From Deltaproteobacteria bacterium (lineage in GTDB: Bacteria; Desulfobacterota; DSM-4660; Desulfatiglandales; Desulfatiglandaceae): a stretch of 58,562 nucleotides of DNA. The notes beneath the pieces are model-generated. The model searched no databases and had not been told where the DNA came from. It saw only the letters and a list, made by a program, of their open reading frames with translations. Made by a program: the position numbers and the translations under genes. Shown here piece after piece: positions 1-8,800 of this stretch. Positions within the stretch are counted from its first letter, which is position 1. Each line of letters opens with the position of its first letter. The stretch spans positions 1-58,562 of the forward strand of contig JAJDOH010000165.1 of assembly GCA_022340265.1 (NCBI GenBank), read 5' to 3'.

Positions 1-133
1 TTCGCTTTTCTTCATGAATCTCAAAGCCAACATTGCGGAGCGTATCGAGGCATTTAGTCGATAGTCGATATTGAGGCCACACACCTGATGGACAGACCGC
101 AAGCGACGAGGGACTTTCTATATCATATTTGCA
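1..133 (-). other. Unassigned open frame running off the left edge
   Basis: The minus strand is open from just after a stop at 134-136 to the left edge. The translated text (…CLDTLRNVGFEIHEEKR) has the feel of a coding segment, but no start codon with a ribosome site is visible and no family can be named. It may be the start, or a broken piece, of a gene lying to the left. The remaining bases to 262 show no gene. Confidence 0.2.
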
Positions 134-262
134 TCAAGTAATTTTCATCCCACAGAACAATACCTCCGGCAGCCTTCCATTGTGGGGGAGTAAGTCCTCG
201 GCTCACTAAAATGTCGGCAGGAAGTACATACTATATACTTAATACGAGACAGGAGAGTTGCA

Positions 263-1759
263 GTGATGAAAAAAATGGCAGTTTATTTTTGTTGTCTGAT
301 AGGATGTGTGTGGACGTTTACGGTACCGGCGTTCTCGGCGTCAAATCAGTTAGGGGCTCCCCCTGAGTTTCCCTCGGTGCCCCTACTGGAAGAAAAGTCG
401 GAAAAACTGCACACCGATCCTTGGGTACTGAATGAAGCTTTGCGTGTTGATCCTCAAAATTTAGAGGAATCGCGGGACTTCTATTACAGCAACTACATTG
501 GCTCTGAGGGAGTGGCAATGAACTGGACGGGAGAGCATTCCTCTTGTAACGCCGGAACGACCTCCCAGGCGTACAAGGATTCCCTGCTTCTGGAGTTGAA
601 TTATTTTCGAGCCATGGCCGGTGTGCCTGCGGAGGTAACATTTTTTACCGAATACAATACCAAAGCGCAGGAAGCCGCTTTGATGATGAGTGTCAACGGA
701 CAACTCAGTCATGATCCCCCGACTTTCTGGACATGTTATACAGCGAATGGCGCTGAAGCTGCTGGCAGCTCAAACCTCATGATGGGTGTGCCTTCCCTTA
801 ATCATATTATTGCCGGGTACATGGAAGACAGTGGTTCCAGTAATTATTTTGTCGGGCATCGTCGCTGGGCCTTATATCCTCAAACCCAAATGATGGGAAC
901 AGGAGATGTCCCCAGTGATGCCCCGTACTATCAATGGACCGCAAATGCCCTCTGGGTCTTTGATTCACATATCTGGGAACCGCGGCCGGCAACCCGCGAG
1001 GAGTATGTTGCCTGGCCGCCTCCCGGGTACGTCCCGTATCAGGTTGTCTATCCGCGCTGGTCATTCGCTTATGACGATGCGGATCTCAGCGGTGCCACAG
1101 TAACCATGACCCAAGACGGCAGTCCCGTTTCGGTGACGCAGGAAACCTACTCTCCAGGCTATGGGGAAAATACCTTGGTATGGCGACCGTTCAACATGGC
1201 GTATGACGCTACATGGCCGACAGAGCATTTAGCCACTTACGAAGTAACCATTTCCAACGTCGTTATTTCAAGAGCTCCCAGAAGCTTCACCTATTCCGTC
1301 ACGGTTTTTGACCCTGCCGAACCGCTCCCCAGACCCGAAATAGAGATCAGGGGCAACGGCAGTACTATTGCTGATGGCGACACCACACCGAGCACGACAG
1401 ATCACACCTCTTTCGGTACTACACCCGTGGGTACCCCGATAAGCCGTACTTACACTATTGCCAACACTGGCGATGAGGATTTGACGTTAACCCTTCCAGT
1501 TGCTTTAACTGGTGCAGATTGTGCAGACTTTGACATTACTGCTCAGCCTGCGACCTCTGTTGTGGCAGCAGCTGGCACAACCACATTTACGATACAGTAC
1601 AGTCCAGCTGATCTCGGTGACAGCGATACCTGTACTGTGACAGTTGCCAATGACGACAGTGATGAAAACCCATACGATTTTGATATCCAGGGAACAGCAG
1701 AGAGTGTCATTGATAAAGGGACTGGCTGGTTACCTGCCATATATCTTCTGCTGTTGTAG
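263..1759 (+). CDS. Secreted CAP/SCP-like protein with C-terminal Hydin-type (choice-of-anchor D) domain
   Basis: An exported protein of about 498 residues. AGGAG at 251-255 serves GTG 263 or ATG 266. The N-terminus is a signal peptide (MKKMAVYFCCLIGC…PAFSA) with likely cleavage after AFSA near residue 26. Residues about 100-230 look like a CAP domain: LLELNYFRAMAGVPAEV opens the first helix, followed by an AAL-MMS-NGQLSHDPP segment and the VGHRRW motif common in bacterial CAP proteins. Residues about 365-480 form an immunoglobulin-like Hydin/ASPM-type domain (TYTIANTGDEDLTLTLPV, TFTIQYSPADLGDSDTCTV). The end (GWLPAIYLLLL) is short and hydrophobic and could be a truncated sorting tail, since uvrA debris starts six bases after the stop. 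The role of bacterial CAP proteins is poorly known. Confidence 0.75.
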   Translation: MMKKMAVYFCCLIGCVWTFTVPAFSASNQLGAPPEFPSVPLLEEKSEKLHTDPWVLNEALRVDPQNLEESRDFYYSNYIGSEGVAMNWTGEHSSCNAGTTSQAYKDSLLLELNYFRAMAGVPAEVTFFTEYNTKAQEAALMMSVNGQLSHDPPTFWTCYTANGAEAAGSSNLMMGVPSLNHIIAGYMEDSGSSNYFVGHRRWALYPQTQMMGTGDVPSDAPYYQWTANALWVFDSHIWEPRPATREEYVAWPPPGYVPYQVVYPRWSFAYDDADLSGATVTMTQDGSPVSVTQETYSPGYGENTLVWRPFNMAYDATWPTEHLATYEVTISNVVISRAPRSFTYSVTVFDPAEPLPRPEIEIRGNGSTIADGDTTPSTTDHTSFGTTPVGTPISRTYTIANTGDEDLTLTLPVALTGADCADFDITAQPATSVVAAAGTTTFTIQYSPADLGDSDTCTVTVANDDSDENPYDFDIQGTAESVIDKGTGWLPAIYLLLL

Positions 1760-1764
1760 ACAGA

Positions 1765-1998
1765 GTATCCATTTGTGCTTAACCGTCTGGTGGACAGCGG
1801 CATGGTGGTGGTGATCGAGCATAACCCATAACTTGGATGTAATCGAGACCGCCGATCATATCATTGATATCGGTGCGGAAGGCGGGGATGGAGGAAGGAG
1901 GAAGGAGGGCAGGTGGTTGACTGCGGCACGCCGGAGGAGGTGGCTGCGGTTCGGAGTCCTCTACCGGGCGGTTTTTGCGGCAGGTGTTGGAGGAGTAG
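1765..1998 (+). pseudogene. uvrA: Degenerate 3' fragment of uvrA (excinuclease ABC subunit A)
   Basis: Only the last ~75 codons of a UvrA-type ATPase remain, spread over three frames. One frame gives [17 protein letters not shown]; after a 7-bp tandem duplication (CATAACC at 1820-1826 followed by CATAAC) the next frame gives [25 protein letters not shown]-rich stretch shifts the frame again to [14 protein letters not shown], and a last shift gives [12 protein letters not shown] followed by TAG at 1996-1998. These are the Walker B/H-loop and C-terminal motifs of UvrA. No upstream part exists in the window, so this is a dead remnant; a functional uvrA must lie elsewhere. Confidence 0.85.
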
Positions 1999-2128
1999 GA
2001 CGGCAAGGGTGATCTACTGTTGCCCCCTTGCCGGAGCCTCCCGTTGGATTGAAGCGGCAGGAAATTTCTTGACAGAGAAAAATATTTTTTGCCTATAGTG
2101 GTCCAACTTAGGTTTTTATTGGCATATT

Positions 2129-2485
2129 TTATGCTTTGATCTTCACAATCTGAAATTTATCTACCATTAACGTCTCCAATTCATTGGTATATTCGTCGAT
2201 ATGGTTGAGAAATTGAAATACCTTGGCGCGAAATGTTTTATACTTTTCATAATACGTATTTTTCACAAGATGTTCTTTGGCAAAACGCCAGAAGCGTTCA
2301 ATCAGGTTCAGGTTTGGTGCATACGGCGGTAAAAATTCTAATTTAAGCTTAGGGTGCTTTTCCAGCCATTCTTTGACAATTTTCGCCTTAAAATATTTGG
2401 CGTTATCCAAGAACCGTACGATTGCAGGGGCTTGTGGATATGCTTTTTCAATGACCTGAAATTCAAGCCATAAGGCTCCTAAAAT
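2129..2485 (-). pseudogene. IS630-family transposase C-terminal fragment
   Basis: The open frame encodes the C-terminal part of a DDE transposase of the IS630/Tc1-mariner group: VIEKAYPQAPAIVRFLDNAKYF carries the second catalytic Asp, and FLPPYAPNLNLIERFWRFAKE contains the PPYSPxLNxIE-like motif with the catalytic Glu. The frame begins right after an in-frame TAG near 2486-2488, and the N-terminal half with the helix-turn-helix and first Asp is missing. It cannot be an active element. With the uvrA debris beside it, it marks an old insertion or rearrangement site. No clear terminal inverted repeats or target duplication were found. Confidence 0.8.
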
Positions 2486-2786
2486 CTATTTCTTCTTGAC
2501 ATAAGCCATTTTTTGCTATTACATCATATATAAATAAACCCACCTCGTTCAACCTTTGTTCAGGAGGTTGCCTTCATTAGAAGGCGCCTCGAAATGTATA
2601 TGCTTAGCTCCTAAATAATCTGCTTCTCTTATTGACCCTCACTATCTGGTATGGGTACATGGATGGTGCCATTCACTGGGGCATTCGTGTTGCAAAAGAG
2701 TCGGAAAGCTAAAGTGATGTGTTAACCTTTACTTGAAGAGACTATACCGAAGCATCTGAACATCCGTAAAAGGATTCAACCGCAAA
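2486..2786. other. Gap with a short coding-like remnant
   Basis: No gene is supported here. On the plus strand a frame opened after a TAG near 2610 reads …LTIWYGYMDGAIHWGIRVAKESES and stops near 2712, which resembles the tail of a lost gene rather than random sequence, but it has no start codon of its own. The same stretch contains a weak sigma-54-like match (listed separately). Confidence 0.3.
2679..2694 (+). promoter_or_regulatory. Weak sigma-54 (-24/-12) promoter candidate
   Basis: GGGCATTCGTGTTGCA has GG and GC elements at the correct spacing (TGGCAY-N5-TTGCA with the first T replaced by G). It lies 93 bases before the DUF2007-like gene. The match also falls inside a coding-like remnant, so chance is a serious alternative. 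Confidence 0.25.
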
Positions 2787-3044
2787 ATGGAAGATTACAA
2801 AAAAGCTGTTGTACTGGAAAACCAATTCGAAGCGCAATTGCTGGCTTCAATTCTCGTTGAGCGAGAAATTCCCCACCGCCTTCGCTCCTACCACGATACG
2901 GCCTTTGATGGGCTTTTTCAGACGCAGAAAGGGTGGGGGTATGTGAGCGCCCCTGAAGGTTACCATTTGGAAATAAAAGAGATTATAGAGGATTTGCGGC
3001 GGAACAATTCTGAAGATCTGGTGAACGAACCGGATTCTTTGTAA
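2787..3044 (+). CDS. Small DUF2007-like protein
   Basis: An 85-residue soluble protein. The pattern 'AVVLENQFEAQLLASILVERE-IPHRL' followed by a beta-rich stretch resembles DUF2007 (putative signal-transducing) proteins, which begin with a strand and then an EAxLlkxxLExxGIP helix. No catalytic motif is visible. The gene has only a weak purine-rich region upstream (AAAGGATTC) and stands alone between transposase debris and the pentapeptide-repeat gene. Function is unknown, and the family call is tentative. Confidence 0.55.
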   Translation: MEDYKKAVVLENQFEAQLLASILVEREIPHRLRSYHDTAFDGLFQTQKGWGYVSAPEGYHLEIKEIIEDLRRNNSEDLVNEPDSL

Positions 3045-3251
3045 GCCTTTGTTGAAACATGCCATCCCTCACTACGATGGCCGTGATCTGGAAGTATTCC
3101 GCAAAGAATGATTCGGCCGGTCCTTTCAACGGCTTTTTCTGAGATGCCTCTCCAATATGATGGGTTTCTTCCCTGTAGTGTAACCTTTTTCAAGCCGCTT
3201 TTGTCTTATAACCAACAAGAAATGACAACATTGAAAAAGGGGACTACCATT

Positions 3252-3986
3252 ATGAACGATCGAAAAATCAGCAAAGGGGAATTGAAGGCGGCAATTGAGG
3301 CACACCAAAGCTGGCTTGAAACTGGTGGAGAACATGGGGAAAAAGCCGATTTGAGCCATTGCGATCTATCTCGACATAACCTGCAGCGGGCAAACCTTGA
3401 AAGGGCCAATCTGGAAGGAGCCAAACTTTACCGGGTGAATCTTCGAACTGCCAATTTAAATGGGGCGAATCTCAATGGCGCCGACATGGTGGAAGCCGAT
3501 CTTCAGTGGACTATTTTTTTAAACACTGACCTGAGAGAAGCCTGTCTTGACCATGCCAATCTCCATTATGCAAATTTTTCCAGTTCCGATCTCTCCCAGG
3601 CAAGCATGCGAAATGCTTTTCTCCACAATGGGTTTTTTTCGAAAGCGATTCTCGTGTCAGTGGATCTTCGCGACGCAATTTTTCGTTTCACGGAGGTGAA
3701 CGATGCCAATTTGAAAAAAGCGAATCTATCGGGTGCTTCTATTGCCGTCACAAAGATGATCGGCGCCGATCTATCCGATTCAGATCTTTCAAATACCGAA
3801 ATAACAATGTCCGACTTTGAAAATGCGAATTTTCGGAATTCAAAATTTGTCAACGCCTATTTGCTCAAGAACAACTTTAAAGGGGCGGATCTGAGAGGAA
3901 CGGATTTCAACGGTGCAAAGGTGGAATCGACGGAGTTCAGCGACGTCAGACTTTACAGGGATAACAGGAAGGTTCAGGCGGCATAA
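3252..3986 (+). CDS. Pentapeptide-repeat protein
   Basis: A protein of about 244 residues, taking ATG 3252 as start because AAAAAGGGGAC lies just upstream; an earlier in-frame start at 3108 has no ribosome site. From about residue 40 it is a continuous run of A(D/N)LXX pentapeptides (ADLSHCDLSRHNLQRANLER, ANLNGANLNGADMVEADLQW and so on), roughly 38 repeats, which fold as a right-handed quadrilateral beta-helix. The last part (ADLRGTDFNGAKVESTEF) closes the helix. No signal peptide or membrane segment. Such proteins can mimic DNA or act as scaffolds, but the target cannot be read from the sequence. Confidence 0.85.
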   Translation: MNDRKISKGELKAAIEAHQSWLETGGEHGEKADLSHCDLSRHNLQRANLERANLEGAKLYRVNLRTANLNGANLNGADMVEADLQWTIFLNTDLREACLDHANLHYANFSSSDLSQASMRNAFLHNGFFSKAILVSVDLRDAIFRFTEVNDANLKKANLSGASIAVTKMIGADLSDSDLSNTEITMSDFENANFRNSKFVNAYLLKNNFKGADLRGTDFNGAKVESTEFSDVRLYRDNRKVQAA

Positions 3987-4036
3987 TAGGCTATTGATTT
4001 TTTGAAATTGTGAAAGAGATTCAGGAGGATGCTGAC

Positions 4037-4543
4037 ATGAGGATGGGTTATGAGGCTTTAATTGACAAGTCCGTTGAAATGGGTGCGCTGGAAGCGAGAT
4101 TGGTACCACCAAAAGAGATTGTTTTTGATGCTCGCTCTTTTCTGAAATGTCGTTTCGGTTGCAACCGCTGGGGAAAATACTGGACCTGTCCGCCGAACCT
4201 TGAGTTGACTCGGGAGTATTTCATGGATGCTTTTCAAAAATATGAACAATCCATCTTCATAAAAGTCCCGGACCCCAAGCTGGGGCAGGAAATTGCAGTT
4301 GCCATTGAAAAGGAAGCCATGCTTTCTCACGGCTGCACATTTGCATTTGCCATGGCCATGTGTATTCAGTGCGAGGAATGCGCCTTCCCGGACCCCTGCC
4401 GCTATCCCCATTTGGCCAGACCTTCAATGGACGGCTACGGGGTGGACATCGGAAAGACCCTGGAACCTTTGGGATTCAGAGTGGAATTTGACAAAAAGGG
4501 GGAGTTCCTCCCGGTCTGGTATGTTATGGTGTTACTGGATTAG
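4037..4543 (+). CDS. DUF2284 predicted metal-binding protein
   Basis: A soluble protein of 168 residues. AGGAGG at 4023-4028 is 8 bases before ATG 4037, so this start is preferred over an upstream GTG at 4010. The two cysteine groups of the family are present: FLKCRFGCNRWGKYWTCPPN near residue 38 and CIQCEECAFPDPCRYPH near residue 104. These are thought to bind a metal or iron-sulphur centre. DUF2284 proteins are common in strict anaerobes, with no proven reaction. It is followed 51 bases later by an AhpD-like protein and then a sigma factor, so the three may form one redox-related unit. Confidence 0.8.
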   Translation: MRMGYEALIDKSVEMGALEARLVPPKEIVFDARSFLKCRFGCNRWGKYWTCPPNLELTREYFMDAFQKYEQSIFIKVPDPKLGQEIAVAIEKEAMLSHGCTFAFAMAMCIQCEECAFPDPCRYPHLARPSMDGYGVDIGKTLEPLGFRVEFDKKGEFLPVWYVMVLLD

Positions 4544-4594
4544 TGTCTAATCCCTTTTTGCTGCGGTCAACCTAAAAACTGAGGAGAACTTTCA

Positions 4595-4852
4595 ATGGAC
4601 GAACATACGGAGATTTTTGTTGCCCTCGGCGCTGCCACGGCGGCCAATTGCGGACCTTGTTTTGAACACTATTTTTCAAAAGCTGAAAAATTGGGTATCG
4701 ACAAAAACGATATTCAGAAAACCGTGGATATTGCTGTCAAAGTCAGAGGGGGAGCGCATATGGTCATGAAAGGCGCTATCCATAGGACCATGAGGCGGGA
4801 TGTGGCACAGGTTCAGAATTGCTGCAGCCGTACTTCCACGTGCTGTGACTAG
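4595..4852 (+). CDS. AhpD-like / carboxymuconolactone decarboxylase family CxxC protein
   Basis: An 85-residue all-helical protein of the CMD/AhpD type. GAGGAGAAC before ATG 4595 is a good ribosome site. The redox motif is visible as ANCGPCFEHYFSKA (CxxCxxH), followed by the helix DIQKTVDIAVKVRGGAHMVMKGA. AhpD proteins reduce partners through this cysteine pair. Unusually, the C-terminus ends in a second cysteine group (QNCCSRTSTCCD) that could bind a metal. A sigma factor starts 29 bases downstream, an arrangement that suggests the pair are transcribed together and may sense thiol or metal stress (inference). Confidence 0.8.
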   Translation: MDEHTEIFVALGAATAANCGPCFEHYFSKAEKLGIDKNDIQKTVDIAVKVRGGAHMVMKGAIHRTMRRDVAQVQNCCSRTSTCCD

Positions 4853-4880
4853 TGGTCAAACACCGGGTCGATCGAGAACT

Positions 4881-5471
4881 ATGGGTCGACCCACAAAGGA
4901 AAAGATAGAGAGAATGGAAGCCGTACTGCTGGAAATATATGACGGGTATTACGATCGGGTGAAGAAATTTATCACGCGACTGGTGAAAGACGAATGGATC
5001 GCAGAAGATCTGATTCAAGAGACCTTCATCCGCGTTCAGAAGAATTTCGAATCGGTTCGGAATCCCGCAAAGGTTTCATCCTGGATATTTCGCATTGCTT
5101 ACAATCTGTGTCAGGATCACTTCAAAGCCATAAGGGCGAACAAGCCTGAAAAAAACCGGCTATCAGAATCTTTGCCAGGTCCTTTTACAGTATTGCCGGT
5201 TCAAAAAGAGCTTGAACAGTTTCAGATGGGTACGTGTGTTCAAGAACAAATAAATCTACTTCCCGAACCGCAACGTGCGGTAATGATTCTCTATGACCTC
5301 ATGGGTTTCAGCCATGCCGAAATTGCCGAAATTCTCGATATTTCAATTGAGAATGCCAAGGTCAGGCTTCATCGGGCAAGAAAAGGGCTCAAAGCGATCC
5401 TGAAAGAAAAGTGCAGATTTCAACTGGATGAGAGAAATGTTTTAGTTTGTGAACCGCTGGAGAAAGAATAG
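4881..5471 (+). CDS. ECF-type sigma-70 family RNA polymerase sigma factor
   Basis: About 196 residues from ATG 4881; a second candidate, ATG 4914, has AGAGAG close upstream. Region 2 is clear (YYDRVKKFITRLVKDEWIAEDLIQETFIRVQKNFESVRNPAKVSSWIFRIAYNL), and region 4 holds the helix-turn-helix QRAVMILYDLMGFSHAEIAEILDISIENAKVRLHRARKGLK. There is no region 3, as in ECF (group 4) sigmas. The C-terminal tail has a cysteine pair (CRFQLDERNVLVC), which might act as a redox or metal switch. No anti-sigma factor gene follows; the next gene is convergent. Its regulon is unknown, and the AhpD-like protein just upstream is a possible partner. Confidence 0.85.
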   Translation: MGRPTKEKIERMEAVLLEIYDGYYDRVKKFITRLVKDEWIAEDLIQETFIRVQKNFESVRNPAKVSSWIFRIAYNLCQDHFKAIRANKPEKNRLSESLPGPFTVLPVQKELEQFQMGTCVQEQINLLPEPQRAVMILYDLMGFSHAEIAEILDISIENAKVRLHRARKGLKAILKEKCRFQLDERNVLVCEPLEKE

Positions 5472-5490
5472 CGGTGAAAGTCTTTTTGCC

Positions 5491-7062
5491 TCACAGTGCC
5501 GGGTATCCAGTGATGGCACGAATCTCATTGTAGATGGGTTTTAGACGTTCGTACATCTTAAGATATACCCGCTCAAACAGCTCACCATAAAGATCTCTGT
5601 TTTCGGGGATCGGTTCAAAACCATCGGTAATACGGGTCATATTCTGAACAGCGGAGGGAAAATCCGAATAGAATTTTAACCCCACGGCTGCGTCGATGGC
5701 CGCTCCCAGCGCGGATGTTTCATAGGTGTGGGGGCGCTGGGCCGGCCGGTCGAAGATGTCGGCGGTGATCTGCATGGCCGCGTCGCTTTGGGAACCGCCG
5801 CCGGAAACCCTGAGGCATTGGATTTTCACCCTGTTCTTTTTTTCCAGCGCCAGCATGCCGTCTTTGAGCGCATACCCGAGACCCTCCAGGATGGATCGGT
5901 AAATATGAGCGCGGGTGTGCACATCCCCGAAACCGATGATGGCTCCCTTGGCGTCTGCATCCGTGTTCATGCCGGGAGACCAGTAAGGCTGAAGGGTGAG
6001 GCCCATGGAACCGGGCGGTATGTCTTGGATCAGTTCATCAAATAGGGTTTCCGGCGCCACATCCCGTTTTCCGGCCATCTCCATTTCCCGGCGCCCGAAC
6101 TGCTCCTTGAACCAGCTTACCAGCCAGAATCCCCGATAAACCATCACCTCCGTGTTATAGGCATCCGGTACAGCGCTGGGGTAGGCGGGGGCAAAGGGCC
6201 GAATCTGGACGTATTTCTCATTGGCGGTGTTGATGGTGGCCGTGGTGCCATAGCTGAGGCATGCAACATCAGGTGAAAGGCAGGCGGCCCCCAGCACTTC
6301 GCAGGCTTTGTCCGTTCCGGCGGCAATGACGGGGAGGCCTTCCGGTATGCCCGTTTCCCTGGATGCGGCTGATGTTACATGCCCAAGGAACGTTCCCGGT
6401 TTTACCAATTGAGGCAATACGGAGGGTTCCATTGGAAAAAACTTCCATCTCATATCACGGGGGTTGGACCACCCCTGGTGTTTGAAATTAAACGGCAGAT
6501 ATCCCACCATGTTGCCGTAGGAATCACGGTACTCTCCGGTAAGCTGATGGGTCAGGAACCCGGAGAGAAAAAGAAATTTTTCCGTTTTGTCCCATATTTC
6601 CGGTTCATGATCCTGAATCCAGTTGCTCTTGCTTTCCCGCACCGCTTTTTCAACAAGTTCAAACTGACCGATGGCCTTAAGCCCCCATCGGATCCAATGT
6701 GAAATTCTGTGGGAATCTTCAGCCTTTCGTTGATCGAGCCACAAAATGGCGGGTCTCAGCGGTTTTCCATTCTTATCAAGGTTAACCATGGTGGTTCGCT
6801 GGCATGTGAGACTCATGCCCGCAATACGATCCATCTGAATTTCATGGGAACTGAGGAGCTTTTGCGCGGTAATGGCCAGGTTTTGCCAGTAATATGCCGG
6901 ATCCTGTTCCGCCCATCCGGGCTGAGGGGAAACATAGGGATCAATGGGAGTCTTGATCAATTTGCAGAAATTTCCCTCAGGATCAATCACCGCACCCCGA
7001 ATGGACTGAGTGCCCACATCAAAGACCAGAAGGCGATCCCTATTTTCCGAAGTGATACTCAT
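5491..7062 (-). CDS. FGGY-family carbohydrate kinase
   Basis: A 523-residue kinase of the FGGY family (glycerol, xylulose and related polyol kinases). The N-terminal ATPase strand is RLLVFDVGTQSIRGAVIDPEG, the second domain carries the phosphate-binding motif SYGTTATINT, and the adenosine motif is LRVSGGGSQSDAAMQITADIFDRP. It is the last gene of a minus-strand operon with a G3P oxidase and an alkyl-DHAP-synthase-like oxidase, and its ATG overlaps the stop of the latter by 4 bases (ATGA). The setting suggests a glycerol- or DHA-type substrate that feeds G3P/DHAP to lipid synthesis, but the exact substrate cannot be read from the sequence. Confidence 0.85.
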   Translation of the reverse strand: MSITSENRDRLLVFDVGTQSIRGAVIDPEGNFCKLIKTPIDPYVSPQPGWAEQDPAYYWQNLAITAQKLLSSHEIQMDRIAGMSLTCQRTTMVNLDKNGKPLRPAILWLDQRKAEDSHRISHWIRWGLKAIGQFELVEKAVRESKSNWIQDHEPEIWDKTEKFLFLSGFLTHQLTGEYRDSYGNMVGYLPFNFKHQGWSNPRDMRWKFFPMEPSVLPQLVKPGTFLGHVTSAASRETGIPEGLPVIAAGTDKACEVLGAACLSPDVACLSYGTTATINTANEKYVQIRPFAPAYPSAVPDAYNTEVMVYRGFWLVSWFKEQFGRREMEMAGKRDVAPETLFDELIQDIPPGSMGLTLQPYWSPGMNTDADAKGAIIGFGDVHTRAHIYRSILEGLGYALKDGMLALEKKNRVKIQCLRVSGGGSQSDAAMQITADIFDRPAQRPHTYETSALGAAIDAAVGLKFYSDFPSAVQNMTRITDGFEPIPENRDLYGELFERVYLKMYERLKPIYNEIRAITGYPAL

Positions 7063-8780
7063 GAATGTCTCATCTTTTCCCGCGGTAGATCCAGCCCCAG
7101 CTGCCCTCCGGGATTCATGATGTTGTTGGGGTCAAAATGCTTTTTGAGAGCCCGTAAAGCCGCCATTTGTTCCGTGCCAAGATGCGCTTCCATCCAGGGC
7201 GCCATCATGCGGCCCACCCCGTGGTGGTGGCTGAGAGATCCTCCGCATTTCTGAATGTGATCGATGATACCTCTGTGAAATTGTTTAAAGACGGCAGTAC
7301 TTTCAAAGCGGCCTATAAAAATGAAATAGAGGTTTGTGCCGGATGAATAAAAATGGGAAGCATGGGTCATGCAGATGGTTTGAGGCCGCCCCTTGATGTA
7401 TCGCCTGACGCCCTGGTGGAGCGCATGCAGTCGATCCCATGAAACTGACGTCTCCAGGGTATCGATGGTAATGCCGTAATCATTTAAATCTTCCCGCATC
7501 ATGGGCTCGGTGTACCGGGTTTTTTCCCATTTTTTGGCGCCGTATTCACCCAGATAAAGAGCACCGTAGGATTTGGCAAGACGTCGAATTTTATGCTTCA
7601 CCAAACGAGTGACGTCTCTGTCCCCTTCAACGGTGCCGAGACATAGGGACCGTTTTGTGGGTTTGAACCCGCGCCTTTTAAGCAAGGCATTTACAGGCGA
7701 TGGCAAACCGTAAAGCTGGAGACCCCGTTCGGTTTCCTCCGGGTCTGAAATACGGTACACGGCGGGTCGTCCGAATTCTCCCTGTGCCATTTCGCGGGCC
7801 GAGTCCACAGCCGCATGCCAAGTGGGAAACATGAAGCTGAAATATCTCCTGTTATCAGGCTGATAGCGGAATATTTTCAAGCTGATTTCCACCAGGACAC
7901 CGAAGGTTCCTTCGGAACCGATCATCATGTGGTTCAGCCTAGGTCCGGTAGCGGTGGCAGGGTAATCGAGGGTCTTGAAATCGCCCGACGGGGTGATATA
8001 TTCTTGGCTGATAACCAAATCCGCCGCATCTCCATAGTAAGTGGAGGCCTGCCCGGAGCCAAACGCCGCCACCCAACCACCCACTGTCGAGTACTCGAAA
8101 GACTGGGGGAAATGGCCGCAGGTGTACCGTCTCTTGGCCATGAACCGCTCCGGTGCCTGGTTCAGGGCTGCCTCAAAAGCAGGACCCATCATACCCGGCT
8201 GGACCGTGGCGGTCTGGTTGGTTTCGTTCAGGGTCAACAGGCGGTTCATATGCGTACCCATTGCCAGTGTGACGCCGCCCTTTTCCGGCCGAAGGCCAAG
8301 CGTAACCGACGATCCCCCTGAAAAGGGATAGATGGGGATGTAATTGTCGTTGCAGTACCTGAGAATATCACGGACGTCTTCTTTGTGACGGGGATGGACC
8401 ACCAGGTCGGAAATTTCGCCCACGCGGCCCCGGCTCAGTTCCATCATCTCTTCGGTGGTTTTTCCGCAGGCGTACTTCAACCGTTCATATGCATCGGTTG
8501 TGATGTTTTCGCGACCAAGAATGCCTGAAAATTTCTCAATGTGTTCGGGCAGTAATCTTGAGTTGCGCTTCAGATCAACCGGGGAGAGCCCCTCGTGGAT
8601 TCTGGCCTTGAAATCCTCGTCCGTCATGCCCAGGTCCGCTTTGAGCATGTTGACCCAGCTTAGGCTTGGGTGTTTGAACTTTTGAGGGTCACCATACTTG
8701 AAAATGGATCGGTAGCTTCCGGCAGGCGGCGGTTTTTCTTGCCATTGCGGTCGAACTCCCTTCCTTTTAAACATCCTCAT
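7059..8780 (-). CDS. FAD-binding oxidase of the alkyldihydroxyacetonephosphate synthase (AGPS) type
   Basis: A 573-residue flavoprotein of the PCMH/VAO group. The FAD PP-loop is seen in YPFSGGSSVTLGLRPEKGG and the second FAD contact in MIGSEGTFGVLVEISLKIF. The C-terminal domain has SLSHHHGVGRMMAPWM, the histidine-rich HHHGxG motif of AGPS, which sets it apart from simple lactate or glycolate oxidases. Known AGPS exchanges the acyl chain of acyl-DHAP for an alkyl chain, forming the ether bond. GAGGGAGA precedes ATG 8780 and 8774; the latter has the better spacing. Located between glpD and an FGGY kinase, it may serve ether-lipid synthesis, but a DHAP-acyltransferase and reductase are not in the window. 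Confidence 0.8.
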   Translation of the reverse strand: MRMFKRKGVRPQWQEKPPPAGSYRSIFKYGDPQKFKHPSLSWVNMLKADLGMTDEDFKARIHEGLSPVDLKRNSRLLPEHIEKFSGILGRENITTDAYERLKYACGKTTEEMMELSRGRVGEISDLVVHPRHKEDVRDILRYCNDNYIPIYPFSGGSSVTLGLRPEKGGVTLAMGTHMNRLLTLNETNQTATVQPGMMGPAFEAALNQAPERFMAKRRYTCGHFPQSFEYSTVGGWVAAFGSGQASTYYGDAADLVISQEYITPSGDFKTLDYPATATGPRLNHMMIGSEGTFGVLVEISLKIFRYQPDNRRYFSFMFPTWHAAVDSAREMAQGEFGRPAVYRISDPEETERGLQLYGLPSPVNALLKRRGFKPTKRSLCLGTVEGDRDVTRLVKHKIRRLAKSYGALYLGEYGAKKWEKTRYTEPMMREDLNDYGITIDTLETSVSWDRLHALHQGVRRYIKGRPQTICMTHASHFYSSGTNLYFIFIGRFESTAVFKQFHRGIIDHIQKCGGSLSHHHGVGRMMAPWMEAHLGTEQMAALRALKKHFDPNNIMNPGGQLGLDLPREKMRHS

Positions 8781-8800
8781 TCTCCCTCAAAACCCATGAT

